Shown here: positions 49,236-57,712 of the stretch, in pieces
Layout: each line of letters begins with the position of its first letter
How positions within the stretch are numbered: position 1 is the first letter of the stretch
DNA from: Candidatus Aquidulcis sp.
GTDB taxonomy: Bacteria > Chloroflexota > Anaerolineae > UBA4142
NCBI GenBank assembly: GCA_020723345.1
Contig: DYJA01000002.1
Coordinates: forward strand, 424 to 64,423
Length of the DNA stretch: 64,000 bases
Reading direction: 5' to 3'
Notes under the pieces: model-generated
Database searches by the model: none
Told to the model about the DNA's origin: nothing
Seen by the model: the letters and a program-made list of their open reading frames with translations, nothing else
Position numbers and translations under genes: made by a program

Positions 49236-49367
49236 ATGCCCGACCTGAAACTCGAACTGCCGAAGAATATTCCAGACACCGATCGTGCGGAATTGCTGCG
49301 CGCGTTGGTGTCAACGAATGAGGAACGAATAAACGAATGGGGACGTAGAGGGGAGAAGAAGGCATAA
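49236..49367 (+). CDS. Short 43-residue reading frame running into repeats
   Basis: MPDLKLELPKNIPDTDRAELLRAL and then VSTNEERINEWGRRGEKKA. The first ~24 residues look like a real helix start, one base after the nucleotidyltransferase stop. The rest is encoded by the CGAATG-type repeat and the purine arm of the hairpin. Probably a gene truncated by repeat insertion. Confidence 0.4.
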   Translation: MPDLKLELPKNIPDTDRAELLRALVSTNEERINEWGRRGEKKA

Positions 49368-49476
49368 GAAGGCATGAGAAGGCAGAGAAGGCAAGAAAGC
49401 GGAGAAGGCGCGCCCTCTGCCCTCTACGTCCTCTGCGCCCTCTTATCCCCTCTCATCCCTTCTCATCAAACAGGAG
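49305..49476. repeat. CGAATG-type words and purine/pyrimidine hairpin
   Basis: GTCAACGAATGAGGAACGAAT (like 35640) leads into GAGAAGGCATAAGAAGGCAT...(purine arm) and CCCTCTGCCCTCTACGTCC...(pyrimidine arm). The same build occurs at 8979-9128. It fills the gap before the MoxR gene. Confidence 0.8.
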
Positions 49477-49480
49477 TCAA

Positions 49481-50455
49481 ATGTTCAACAACATATCGGA
49501 AGTGAAAAGCGCGCTTGCCGCGCAACAATACATCGCGACGGATGAAATCGCGACCGTGATTTTCCTCGCGGACAAATTGGGCAAGCCCGTGCTTGTCGAA
49601 GGACCTGCGGGCGTTGGCAAGACGGAACTCGCGAAAGCGTGGGCGGCGGCAATCCAGCGCGAGCTCATTCGGATGCAGTGCTATGAAGGGCTGGACGAAA
49701 CGAAAGCGCTGTACGAGTGGGAGTACGCCAAGCAGATGTTGTACACGCAACTGCTGCGCGACAAACTGCAAGACATTTTGCGCGATACGCAAACGCTCGC
49801 GCAAGCCGCCGACCGCTTGGCGGAAGAAGAAGACGTTTTCTTCTCGAATCGCTTTCTCTTGCCGCGTCCGCTCTTGCGCGCGATTCTCGCGGACAATCCC
49901 GCGCTGTTGCTGATTGACGAGATTGACCGCGCGGACGCGGAGTTTGAGGCGTTTCTCCTGGAAGTGTTGAGCGATTTTCAGGTGAGCGTTCCCGAACTCG
50001 GCACGCTCAAAGCGAAACATCTGCCGTTCGTGATTCTGACGAGCAACAACACGCGCGAACTATCGGAGGCGTTGAAGCGGCGCTGTCTCTATCTCTTCAT
50101 CGACTACCCGACAGTGGATGCGGAACTTCGCATTGTCAAAATCAAAGTGCCCGACCTCGCGCCGCAACTCGCGCAGCAAGCCGTCGAATTGGTGCAGCGG
50201 CTCCGCAAACTCGAATTGAAAAAGCAGCCGAGTGTGAGCGAGACGCTGGACTGGGCGCGCGCGCTCGTCATGCTCAACGCGAAGCACATTGACGAGAAGA
50301 TGTTACAGGACACGCTCACGGTTTTGCTCAAGCACGAGCACGACGTTCAGCGCGCGGAGCGCTACCTCGACGAGTTCAGCGTGAATGAAGATAACGACGC
50401 GGAGTCACGCGGCGCGGGAACGATGCCGCGCCCGCGCGTGCCGCCGCGGAAATAA
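49481..50455 (+). CDS. MoxR-type AAA+ ATPase
   Basis: 324 residues after an AGGAG site. Walker A EGPAGVGKTEL (40-50), Walker B ALLLIDEIDRAD (141-152), sensor-1 VILTSNNTRELSEALKRRCLYLFIDYP. It matches MoxR ATPases that act as chaperones for metal cofactor or CoxE-like VWA partners. No VWA gene follows; the next gene is a small zinc-binding protein. C-terminal PRPRVPPRK is likely disordered. Confidence 0.88.
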   Translation: MFNNISEVKSALAAQQYIATDEIATVIFLADKLGKPVLVEGPAGVGKTELAKAWAAAIQRELIRMQCYEGLDETKALYEWEYAKQMLYTQLLRDKLQDILRDTQTLAQAADRLAEEEDVFFSNRFLLPRPLLRAILADNPALLLIDEIDRADAEFEAFLLEVLSDFQVSVPELGTLKAKHLPFVILTSNNTRELSEALKRRCLYLFIDYPTVDAELRIVKIKVPDLAPQLAQQAVELVQRLRKLELKKQPSVSETLDWARALVMLNAKHIDEKMLQDTLTVLLKHEHDVQRAERYLDEFSVNEDNDAESRGAGTMPRPRVPPRK

Positions 50456-50693
50456 TTTCAGATTCCAGAATTATGATTTAAGATTTGGCTGGTCCGCGAT
50501 GTTCAAATCCTAGATCATGAATCGTAAATCATAGCGCAGCATAGCCGCAACCAAATCTTTTGGACACTGATAAACACTGATGAACACTGATTTTTCTATC
50601 TGTGTTTATCTGTGTTCATCTGTGTCCCAAGAATCTTCGCGGTCGTGATAGTTTCTGCGAAGGAATACTATAAATCCTAGATTGGGAGTAGAA
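50456..50693. repeat. Two short-repeat hairpins in a 238-bp gap
   Basis: GATTCCAGAATTATGATTTAAG with AAATCCTAGATCATGAATCG (50462-50535) is one. ACACTGATAAACACTGATGA and ATCTGTGTTTATCTGTGTTC (50566-50630, period 10) is another. No promoter could be called. Confidence 0.75.
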
Positions 50694-50894
50694 ATGACCG
50701 ACCATACCGAACGCTGCTTGAACTGCGAACGCGCGAGCGCGCAGGTGCCGCTGATTCGCTTGAAATATGCTGAACGTGAACACTGGATTTGCGCGCAGTG
50801 TTTCCCGCTGCTCATCCACAAGCCCGAACGCTTGTCTGCGGTCGCGGGCGCGTGGACGCAAAACCAGGTTGACCATCACGCGCACGATGAGTGA
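50694..50894 (+). CDS. Small zinc-binding protein (CxxC...CxxC)
   Basis: 66 residues: TERCLNCERASAQVPLIRLKYAEREHWICAQCFPLLIHKPERL. Two CxxC pairs ~23 residues apart suggest a single zinc finger. ATG 50694 was chosen over a GTG 12 nt upstream. Such proteins often lie next to moxR in Chloroflexota, but the function is unknown. Confidence 0.7.
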   Translation: MTDHTERCLNCERASAQVPLIRLKYAEREHWICAQCFPLLIHKPERLSAVAGAWTQNQVDHHAHDE

Positions 50895-50935
50895 GCGCGC
50901 GGTTTTGACAATTCGGGGTACTCGTGATAGATTCA

Positions 50936-51019
50936 GCGTGATCAGGCGATCAGGCAACTAGGCAATCGGGCAATCAGGAACTGATTGACTGATTCCCGAT
51001 TGCCCGATTCCTGATTGCC
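50936..51019. repeat. Short-repeat hairpin (gattgcccgat type) before selC
   Basis: GATCAGG/CGATCAGG/CAACTAGG/CAATCGGG/CAATCAGG (period 8) pairs with CTGATTGACTGATTCCCGATTGCC. It ends 6 nt before the tRNA. Confidence 0.8.
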
Positions 51020-51025
51020 CAACCT

Positions 51026-51117
51026 GGGGGTGGGTGATCTCCGGTGAGGTCCACGGTCTTCAAAACCGCTGAGAGGCGTCAAGCGGCTCTGGTGGGTTCG
51101 ACTCCCATCCACTCCCG
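51026..51117 (+). tRNA. selC: tRNA-Sec (anticodon TCA)
   Basis: 92 nt. Eight-bp acceptor stem GGGGGTGG / CCACTCCC with discriminator G, D-arm region CTCCGGTGAGG, anticodon stem-loop CACGGTCTTCAAAACCGCTG with TCA anticodon, long variable arm (GAGAGGCGTCAAGCGGCTCT), and T-loop GGTTCGACTCCC. These are the hallmarks of bacterial selenocysteine tRNA: 8-bp acceptor, long extra arm, TCA anticodon. It implies selA, selB and selD elsewhere in the genome. The surrounding sequence is repeat hairpins on both sides. Confidence 0.95.
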
Positions 51118-51120
51118 CTC

Positions 51121-51198
51121 GCGCGTGGCGAATGGCGTATAGCGTATGGCAAATCGGCTATGGCTATACGCCATTTGCTATTCGCCATACGCTATTTG
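51121..51198. repeat. Heptamer hairpin (GGCGTAT/AGCAAAT type)
   Basis: GGCGAAT/GGCGTAT/AGCGTAT/GGCAAAT and the complement ATACGCCATTTGCTATTCGCC. The stop codon and last residues of the 1752-residue sensor (minus strand, ...SK-stop) lie within the right arm. Confidence 0.8.
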
Positions 51199-54100
51199 CT
51201 AGCCAGCATTTCCAAAAACGCCTCCACCACGCGCGGTTCAAAGTGGGTGCCGCTTTGAGCGCGGATGTGCTCGCGGACACGCTCTTCCCCCCATGCCTTG
51301 CGATACGGTCGGTCGGAGGAAAGCGCATCCCACACGTCGACGATCGCAAAGATTCGCGCGGAGAGTGGAATTTGTTCTCCCTTTAATCCGCGCGGATACC
51401 CCGAGCCATCCCACTTTTCGTGATGACAGTACGGAATGTCCGTCGCCGGGCGCAAGTACGCAATGGGCGCGATCAAATCGCGCGCGTAGAGCGGATGTTG
51501 CCGCATGATGTGCCATTCCGCGTCGGTGAGCGCGCCGGGCTTGTGCAGGATCCCATCCGGGATTCCCACTTTGCCGATGTCGTGCAACAGCGCGCCGCGC
51601 CGAATGTGGATCAGTTCGGTTTCGCCGACGCCGAGCGCGCGCGCCAGCCGGAGCGTCAGTTCGGTCACGCGTTGCGTGTGACCTTCGGTCTCGCGGTCGC
51701 GCAGATCGAGCGCGCGCGACCAGCCCTCAATCGTCGCGTCGTATGCCATCACGAGTTCGCTGTTCGTGTGCTGCAGGGTGTCGAACAATTCCGCGTTGTC
51801 GATGGCAATCGCGACCTGACCGCTCAACGTCTCCAGGAAATCGACCCAATCGACATTCGGCGCGAGGGGCGCGCGATTGAAAACTTCAAGAATCCCTTTG
51901 ACCGTGCCTTTGGCGATCAGCGGCGTGCCATAGTACGTAACAAAGTTGTCGTCGGCGAGTGTGGTCGCGCGCGCGTACCGCGTGCCTTCGCCGGGCAGAT
52001 CCGCGGTGAAGAGCGTGCGCCGTTCCAGCGCGGCGCGACCGGCAAAACCTTCGCCGAGCCGTACTGACATTTTCTGCGCGCGCGGGCTGCGGAAGCCGCG
52101 GCTGGCAATATGTTCGAGCGTTTGGGTGTGCGGATTGAGCAGCAAAACCGCCGCCGCGTCGACGCCGAGTTGCGCGACGATTTGACTCAGGACGACGTTC
52201 AAAGTCACGCGCAGATCGAGACTCGCGTTGATCGCATTGTCAATCGTGCGCAGCACGGTGAGCCGTTGGAGATTTTCCTCTGTTTGGGCGTGCAAGCCCG
52301 CGCGTTGAATCGCGTTACCGGCGATTTCCGCGAGCGTGGTCAAGACGTGTACTTCTTCGTGCGATAATTCGCGTGGGTGGGGCACCAAAATCACGATCAC
52401 GCCGATCACTTCGTCGGTCGTCCGGATCGGGATGCACGCGCCGCCCCAGCCCGGGCGGATCCGCCCACGCGCGGTATCGCGGGTGTGTGGGTCGCTGGCA
52501 AGTTCGCGCGAGAGATACGGTTCGCCGGTGACGTAGACATGCCCGACGATTCCTTTGCCGGGGTGCAGGGGCAGCGGCGGCGACTCCGCCCACCAGCCGC
52601 GCGCGACCCGCCGCCGGAGCTCGCCGCTCTCGCGATCGTACAGTGAGAGAAATCCGGTGTCGGTATGGAACAGGCGCAGGGTTTCGTCCAAGAGACGCGG
52701 CAGAATTTCCTCGACCGTTGCCGCCGAGCGCAGCGCAGTCGAAACTTGGTTGACCGCTTCCAATTCGTTAAGGCGCCGCCGCGTTTCGCGAAAGAGGCGC
52801 GCGCGTTCGGCGGCGATGGCGAGTTGATGACCGACCGCCTCCACCAGCGCGATTTCTTCGGGCGACCATTCGCGCGGTGTGGGTGAGCCGACGCTCAAAC
52901 CGCCGATGCATTTGCCTTCGGTTTCCAATGGTACGGCGATTGCCGCGTGCGCGCCGAACTGCTCCATTCGGTTTGCCGTCGCCGGCAAGGCGGCGCTCGA
53001 ATCGTTGATGACGAGGGTATGCGAGAAATGGCTCTGATCCGTCAGCGGCGCCTCGCGGATGACATTGGCGGCGCCGGGGGGCACACTGTGCAGCGCTGAG
53101 AGAGGTTCTCCGGTTTGGGAAGGGTTTACCCACACCACGCCTTGCGGTAAACCCAACGCGTTCAACGTGTGCTCCAAAGCAATTTCCAGAATGGCTTGAA
53201 TGTCGGCGCCGATCTTGTTTGCCGCGCTGACAATCGCGTTCAGCGCGGTTTGCTGCGCGGCGCGGCGTTGCGTTTCGTCGTGCAAGCGCGCGCGGCGCAG
53301 CGCCAGCGCGGCGTGATTCGCAAACAGCGACATCAAGTTGCGCTCGCGCGCGCTGAATTGACGCGGATGACGATAGCCGATGAAGAGGACGCCGAGGTTG
53401 TCTTGCTCGCCGGGAAGCGGCAGCGCGATATTGGCTTCGATACCCTCGGCGCGCACCCGCGGATTCAGTTCCTCGCCGCGCGCGACGATCGGTTCTTTCG
53501 ATAGACGCGCGCGCTCGGTCAAGCCCACCGGGCGTTCCTGCGCTTCCTGATCGAACACCGGCGCAAAGCCCGCGCTCAAGCGAAAAGCGGCGGTGTCGGT
53601 TTGGCTGAAGAGTTGGATCGTACAGGCGTCGGCGGCAAAGCCCGCGCGCACGGTTTCGGTGACCAGGCGCGCGGTTTCTTCGACCGTCGTCGCGGTGAGC
53701 ACTTGCGCGCTCAGTTCGTACAGGCGCGTCGTCATGGCGAGCGACGCCTGTTGTTCCTCGAACAGGCGCGCGTTTTCCAACGCGACCGCGAGTTGATTCG
53801 CGATGGCTTGCAAAATATCGAAATCCGCCGCGCCGTACGCGTCGACGCGCGGATCTTCGACGACGATCATGCCCAGAGATGTGTCGCCAATTTTGATCGG
53901 CACGTCGATTTCAGAGCGCGAATCGGTTCGCGCTGGGACGTACTTGGGCTCGCGCGTCACGTCGGGCGTGTACTGCAATTTCCCGGTGAGGAACGCGTTT
54001 TCCGATAGCCCGACGCCGGGGTGATGACGCCAATTTGGCGGCGCGTTGTCCCAACCCGATTGGGCGACCAACACGCGATCGCCCGTGTCCGGCTCGACGA

Positions 54101-56450
54101 GAAAGATTCCCATAAAAGGATAGCGCAGGTTTTCGCGCGCGGCAGCCACGACCACCGCGCACATTTCGCGCACGTCGTGGACGCGGGCGAGCGCGGTGCT
54201 GATGTCGTACAACACTTTTTGTCGCTGCGCGTACTCGGTCGTTTCGGCGAACAGGCGCGCGTTTTCCAGCGCGGCGGTGATGGTGTTCCCTACCGCGCCG
54301 AGCCAACGCATTTCGGCTTCCCCGAAGCGATCCCGCTGTTCGCTGGCGACGCCGAGTACTCCGGCGACATGCGCTTTGGATCGCAGAGGTACCGCGGCTA
54401 TGGAGCGATAACCCGCCGCGAGTAGTCTGTCGTGAGTGGTCAGAGCGGAATCCGCGATGTTTAGGGCGCGCGGTTGACCATCTTGCGCGACCTTTCCACT
54501 GATGCCTTCCCCCAAGCGCAAGATATTGTGCTCGGGAATCGTCTGCAACCACCCGTGTTCGGCATGTGTCTTCAAGGTCTCTGTCTGCGCGTCGAGGAGA
54601 TAGACCCAGGCTTTGGGCAGATGCAGGGTGCGCGTTAATTCGTCCAGCGCAACATTCAGAATATCATCCAGGTTCAGCGACTGACTGACGGCGGTGGCGA
54701 TTTGGTTCAAGGCAGCCAATTCATCGGCGCGATGTTGCGTTTCGCTGAACAACCGCGCGTTCTCCAATGCCGTCGCGGCTTGCGCGGCAATCGTCGTCAG
54801 CAGTTCGAGGTGTTGTTCGTCGTAAACATCCTCTTTCTCGTAATCCTGAAGCGCGATGACGCCGAGAATCTTTTCTCCGGCGCGCATGGGCACTGCGAGG
54901 AAAGCGCGCGCGGGTGTGCCGAGGAGAGCGATTCCACGCTCCACCATTACGCCGGGCAGATCGCGTTGGATGAACAATGGTGTGTTGGTGCGAATGACGT
55001 ACTCGGTCAAGCCATTGCTGAAACGACGCCCCGCGATTTTATGCCGCGTGCCGTTCATCGTGTAGACGGGAAAAGTGATTTGCTGGTTCGTGGAATCGTA
55101 CAGGGCGATGTAGAGATTGCGGTTGTCCAGCACTTGACCGACCAACGTAAAGATCGTTTCGTAGATTTCGGCGGGCGCGGCGAGTTTGCTGAGCGCTTGA
55201 CCGATCTGGTTCAGCGTCGTTAGTTCGGCGTTGCGTTTGCGGATCTGTTCTTCGGCGCGCTTGCGTTCGGTGATGTCCTGATTCGCGCCAATCGTCTTGA
55301 TGGTTCGTCCTTGACCGTCTTTAACGACGAAGAAACGAACTGCGATGCAGCCGATCTCGCCATCGGCATAGATGATTCGGTGCTCCAGTTGGCGGTTGTA
55401 GTGAGGATCGGTGGTCTCCAGCGCATTCCTCACCTCGATGCCGACAAGCGCTCGATCATCGGGATGCACGAAGCGTTGGGCGTACTCGGCGGAGGTCATC
55501 GTATAGCCGCCGACTTGTTCTGCGGTCGTGCGAAAAATCGCGTAAAAGTGATCGTCGAAGGTAAACAAGTCGCTGGCGACGTCGTACTCCCAATAACCCA
55601 AGCGCGCGATCTTCATCGCGTTGGACAATTGGGCTTGGCTGGTGCGCAATGCCTCCTCGGCGCGCACCCGTTCGGTGATGTCGACATGTTGGATGATCGC
55701 GTTGGTGACTTGTCCGCCGGCATCTAGGACAGGCGAGATTTTCACGTCCAGGATCAAGAACGTCGTTTTCTCAAGTTCAAGATGTTTGATCCGAGAACTA
55801 TCGTACCGCAGACTGAATTTGGCTGTTTTGCCCTCTTCAAATACCCGCTTGACCAGCGGCATGACTCCCTGCTCTTCGACGATGTTATCCTGAAGCACGT
55901 TGTACTTGCCGACCACTTCGGCGTCGGTGATGTGGAGCAGGTCGCGACACGCCTGGTTCAGTCGAAGCAGGGTTCCTTTATCGTCGGAAATCCACATCGC
56001 GTGAGGGCTGTGTTCGATAATGCTATCCAGAAATGCTTCTGAACGTCGCACGGTTTCTTCCGCGCGTTTGCGCTCGATGGCGTAGCGCAGCGCGCGCGCG
56101 AGCAACTCGCCGTCGGTTTGTCCTTTGATCAGGTAATCTTGCGCACCCTGTCGGAGCGATTCGAGAGCAAGTTCCTCGTTGTCTAAACTCGTGAGAATGA
56201 TGATCGGCGTGTACGGCGCGTGGGTGCGTGCGCGGGTGAGCGTCGCCAAGCCGGTGCTGTCGGGCAGCGAAAGATCGAGCAAGACGGCGTTAACGTGATT
56301 CGCGCTCAAGTACTCCAAACCGGTCGCCAGTCGTTTGGCATGTTCCATGTGGAAAGCCATTCTGCGCTGAGACTGGAGTAATTTGCGGATCAGTTGCGCG
56401 ACATCTGGATTGTCTTCAATTAGCAATACGTTGATCGGTTGTGTACTCAT
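51192..56450 (-). CDS. Giant REC-PAS-PAS-GAFx7-HD-GYP response regulator
   Basis: 1752 residues in one frame. Receiver at 5-125 (Asp59, LLDLSLPDSTG; KGQTDGELL), PAS at ~140-260 and ~275-390, then seven GAF domains, each starting with LN/LY-type linker helices (about 410-560, 575-725, 745-895, 915-1060, 1085-1230, 1250-1395, 1410-1560), and a C-terminal HD-GYP with HDIGKVG (~1621), HHEKWDGSGYP (~1673) and VDVWDALSSDRPYR. All phosphodiesterase ligands are present, so c-di-GMP degradation controlled by phosphorylation and many ligands is likely. The GAF units differ, so this is not recent tandem copying. It is soluble, with no membrane segment. Confidence 0.92.
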   Translation of the reverse strand: MSTQPINVLLIEDNPDVAQLIRKLLQSQRRMAFHMEHAKRLATGLEYLSANHVNAVLLDLSLPDSTGLATLTRARTHAPYTPIIILTSLDNEELALESLRQGAQDYLIKGQTDGELLARALRYAIERKRAEETVRRSEAFLDSIIEHSPHAMWISDDKGTLLRLNQACRDLLHITDAEVVGKYNVLQDNIVEEQGVMPLVKRVFEEGKTAKFSLRYDSSRIKHLELEKTTFLILDVKISPVLDAGGQVTNAIIQHVDITERVRAEEALRTSQAQLSNAMKIARLGYWEYDVASDLFTFDDHFYAIFRTTAEQVGGYTMTSAEYAQRFVHPDDRALVGIEVRNALETTDPHYNRQLEHRIIYADGEIGCIAVRFFVVKDGQGRTIKTIGANQDITERKRAEEQIRKRNAELTTLNQIGQALSKLAAPAEIYETIFTLVGQVLDNRNLYIALYDSTNQQITFPVYTMNGTRHKIAGRRFSNGLTEYVIRTNTPLFIQRDLPGVMVERGIALLGTPARAFLAVPMRAGEKILGVIALQDYEKEDVYDEQHLELLTTIAAQAATALENARLFSETQHRADELAALNQIATAVSQSLNLDDILNVALDELTRTLHLPKAWVYLLDAQTETLKTHAEHGWLQTIPEHNILRLGEGISGKVAQDGQPRALNIADSALTTHDRLLAAGYRSIAAVPLRSKAHVAGVLGVASEQRDRFGEAEMRWLGAVGNTITAALENARLFAETTEYAQRQKVLYDISTALARVHDVREMCAVVVAAARENLRYPFMGIFLVEPDTGDRVLVAQSGWDNAPPNWRHHPGVGLSENAFLTGKLQYTPDVTREPKYVPARTDSRSEIDVPIKIGDTSLGMIVVEDPRVDAYGAADFDILQAIANQLAVALENARLFEEQQASLAMTTRLYELSAQVLTATTVEETARLVTETVRAGFAADACTIQLFSQTDTAAFRLSAGFAPVFDQEAQERPVGLTERARLSKEPIVARGEELNPRVRAEGIEANIALPLPGEQDNLGVLFIGYRHPRQFSARERNLMSLFANHAALALRRARLHDETQRRAAQQTALNAIVSAANKIGADIQAILEIALEHTLNALGLPQGVVWVNPSQTGEPLSALHSVPPGAANVIREAPLTDQSHFSHTLVINDSSAALPATANRMEQFGAHAAIAVPLETEGKCIGGLSVGSPTPREWSPEEIALVEAVGHQLAIAAERARLFRETRRRLNELEAVNQVSTALRSAATVEEILPRLLDETLRLFHTDTGFLSLYDRESGELRRRVARGWWAESPPLPLHPGKGIVGHVYVTGEPYLSRELASDPHTRDTARGRIRPGWGGACIPIRTTDEVIGVIVILVPHPRELSHEEVHVLTTLAEIAGNAIQRAGLHAQTEENLQRLTVLRTIDNAINASLDLRVTLNVVLSQIVAQLGVDAAAVLLLNPHTQTLEHIASRGFRSPRAQKMSVRLGEGFAGRAALERRTLFTADLPGEGTRYARATTLADDNFVTYYGTPLIAKGTVKGILEVFNRAPLAPNVDWVDFLETLSGQVAIAIDNAELFDTLQHTNSELVMAYDATIEGWSRALDLRDRETEGHTQRVTELTLRLARALGVGETELIHIRRGALLHDIGKVGIPDGILHKPGALTDAEWHIMRQHPLYARDLIAPIAYLRPATDIPYCHHEKWDGSGYPRGLKGEQIPLSARIFAIVDVWDALSSDRPYRKAWGEERVREHIRAQSGTHFEPRVVEAFLEMLASK

Positions 56451-56462
56451 ACTGTGTTCTGT

Positions 56463-56870
56463 TTACAGAGTGGCTCCATTGCCGTTCGACCGCGTGCGTG
56501 ATTCAGGGAAGAGTTTTTGTACGAGCGGCATCAGTTGCGCGCTCCAAATGCTCTTGCTGATAAAACCGTCGGCGCCGGCGGTGTGCGCGGCGACGCGGTA
56601 TTGCGGGATGTCGTGCATTGTGAGAATCACGACGTACGGCGCGCCCGGCTGCGCTTTGATCAGGCGCGTGGCTTCCAAGCCGGACATTTCCGGCATCGCC
56701 CAATCCATCAACACGAGTTGGGGCGCGAGGCGCAGAATTTCTATCAGCGCGTCCGCGCCGCTCGTCGCGCCGCCGACCAATTGGAGCGCGGGCTGCAATT
56801 TCAAAAAGCCGCTGGCGGATTTCAAGAATTCTGGGTTATCGTCCACGAGTAGAACGCGGATGGGTGACAT
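56463..56870 (-). CDS. Single-domain response regulator
   Basis: 135 residues from ATG 56870: SPIRVLLVDDNPEFLKSASGFLK, Asp56 (LVLMDWAMPEMSGLEA), Thr (VILTMHD) and Lys (FISKSIW). There is no output domain; CheY/Spo0F-like relay. It lies 12 nt before the giant sensor, forming an operon, and may pass phosphate between the NarX-like kinase and the giant protein. Confidence 0.88.
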   Translation of the reverse strand: MSPIRVLLVDDNPEFLKSASGFLKLQPALQLVGGATSGADALIEILRLAPQLVLMDWAMPEMSGLEATRLIKAQPGAPYVVILTMHDIPQYRVAAHTAGADGFISKSIWSAQLMPLVQKLFPESRTRSNGNGATL

Positions 56871-56992
56871 GGCTTGCTCCGAGCAAAAGAAAAATCGCGG
56901 GACAAGGATCGCGATACTCGCCCTACGATATTCTACCTCCAAACGGATGAGGAAACAATCGGGAGATTTCCGATAAACGGGCAGGAAGGTTT

Positions 56993-57631
56993 CTAAACCA
57001 AGCCGACGCTGGCGGCAAACCGCACCAGTCCAGCCACGTCGTGAATGTCTAACTGCTCCATCAATTGGGCGCGGTACGTGTCGAAGGTTTTGACGCTAAT
57101 GTTCAAGCGCTCGGCGATTTCTTTGCGGGAATGTCCCTCGGCGATCAGTTGCAAAATTTCGCGTTGACGCGAGGTCAGTTTGTCGAGCGGCGTCGCGGCG
57201 GGCGGAACGCTGGCGGCGTAATCGGCGACGATGAACTTTGAGATCCGCGGGCTGAGGAATGTTTCGCCGCGCGCGACGGCGCGCAGCGCGAGGTCGAGTT
57301 CCGCCGCGCTCGAATCTTTCAGCAAATAGCCCGCCGCGCCCGCGCGCACCGCGCGCCGCGCGTACTCGACGGTCGCGTGCATCGAAAGGATGACGACGCG
57401 GACGGCGGGAAATTGTTGGACGAGGCGCGTCGTCGCTTCCAAGCCATTCAACTCCGGCATCGCGATGTCCATCAACACGATGTCGGGCTGGAGCGTCTCG
57501 ACCAAGTGGATCACTTGAATGCCGTTTTCCGCTTCACCGACGACTTGGACGCCGAGTTTTTCTAACAGCGAACGAAAGCCCGCGCGCACGAGCGCGTGAT
57601 CGTCGGCAAGCAAAACGCGGATGGGATTCAT
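56993..57631 (-). CDS. NarL/LuxR-family response regulator
   Basis: 212 residues from ATG 57631. Receiver with Asp55 (IVLMDIAMPELNGLEA), Lys (GYLLKDSSAAEL) and a C-terminal LuxR helix-turn-helix: LTSRQREILQLIAEGHSRKEIAERLNISVKTFDTYRAQLMEQLDIHDVAGLVRFA. DNA-binding transcription regulator. It follows the NarX-like kinase gene on the same strand and is its probable target. Confidence 0.92.
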   Translation of the reverse strand: MNPIRVLLADDHALVRAGFRSLLEKLGVQVVGEAENGIQVIHLVETLQPDIVLMDIAMPELNGLEATTRLVQQFPAVRVVILSMHATVEYARRAVRAGAAGYLLKDSSAAELDLALRAVARGETFLSPRISKFIVADYAASVPPAATPLDKLTSRQREILQLIAEGHSRKEIAERLNISVKTFDTYRAQLMEQLDIHDVAGLVRFAASVGLV

Positions 57632-57651
57632 GAGTGTTGACTCCTCGAGCC

Positions 57652-57712
57652 AAAGGCAGAAGGCAGAAGGATGATGGATGAAGAAATTTCTGCCTTCATC
57701 CTTCATCCTTGA
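57652..57712. repeat. Heptamer hairpin overlapping the kinase stop
   Basis: AAGGCAGAAGGCAGAAGGATGATGG and TTCTGCCTTCATCCTTCATCC. The minus-strand kinase ends KDEG-stop inside the repeats. Confidence 0.75.
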
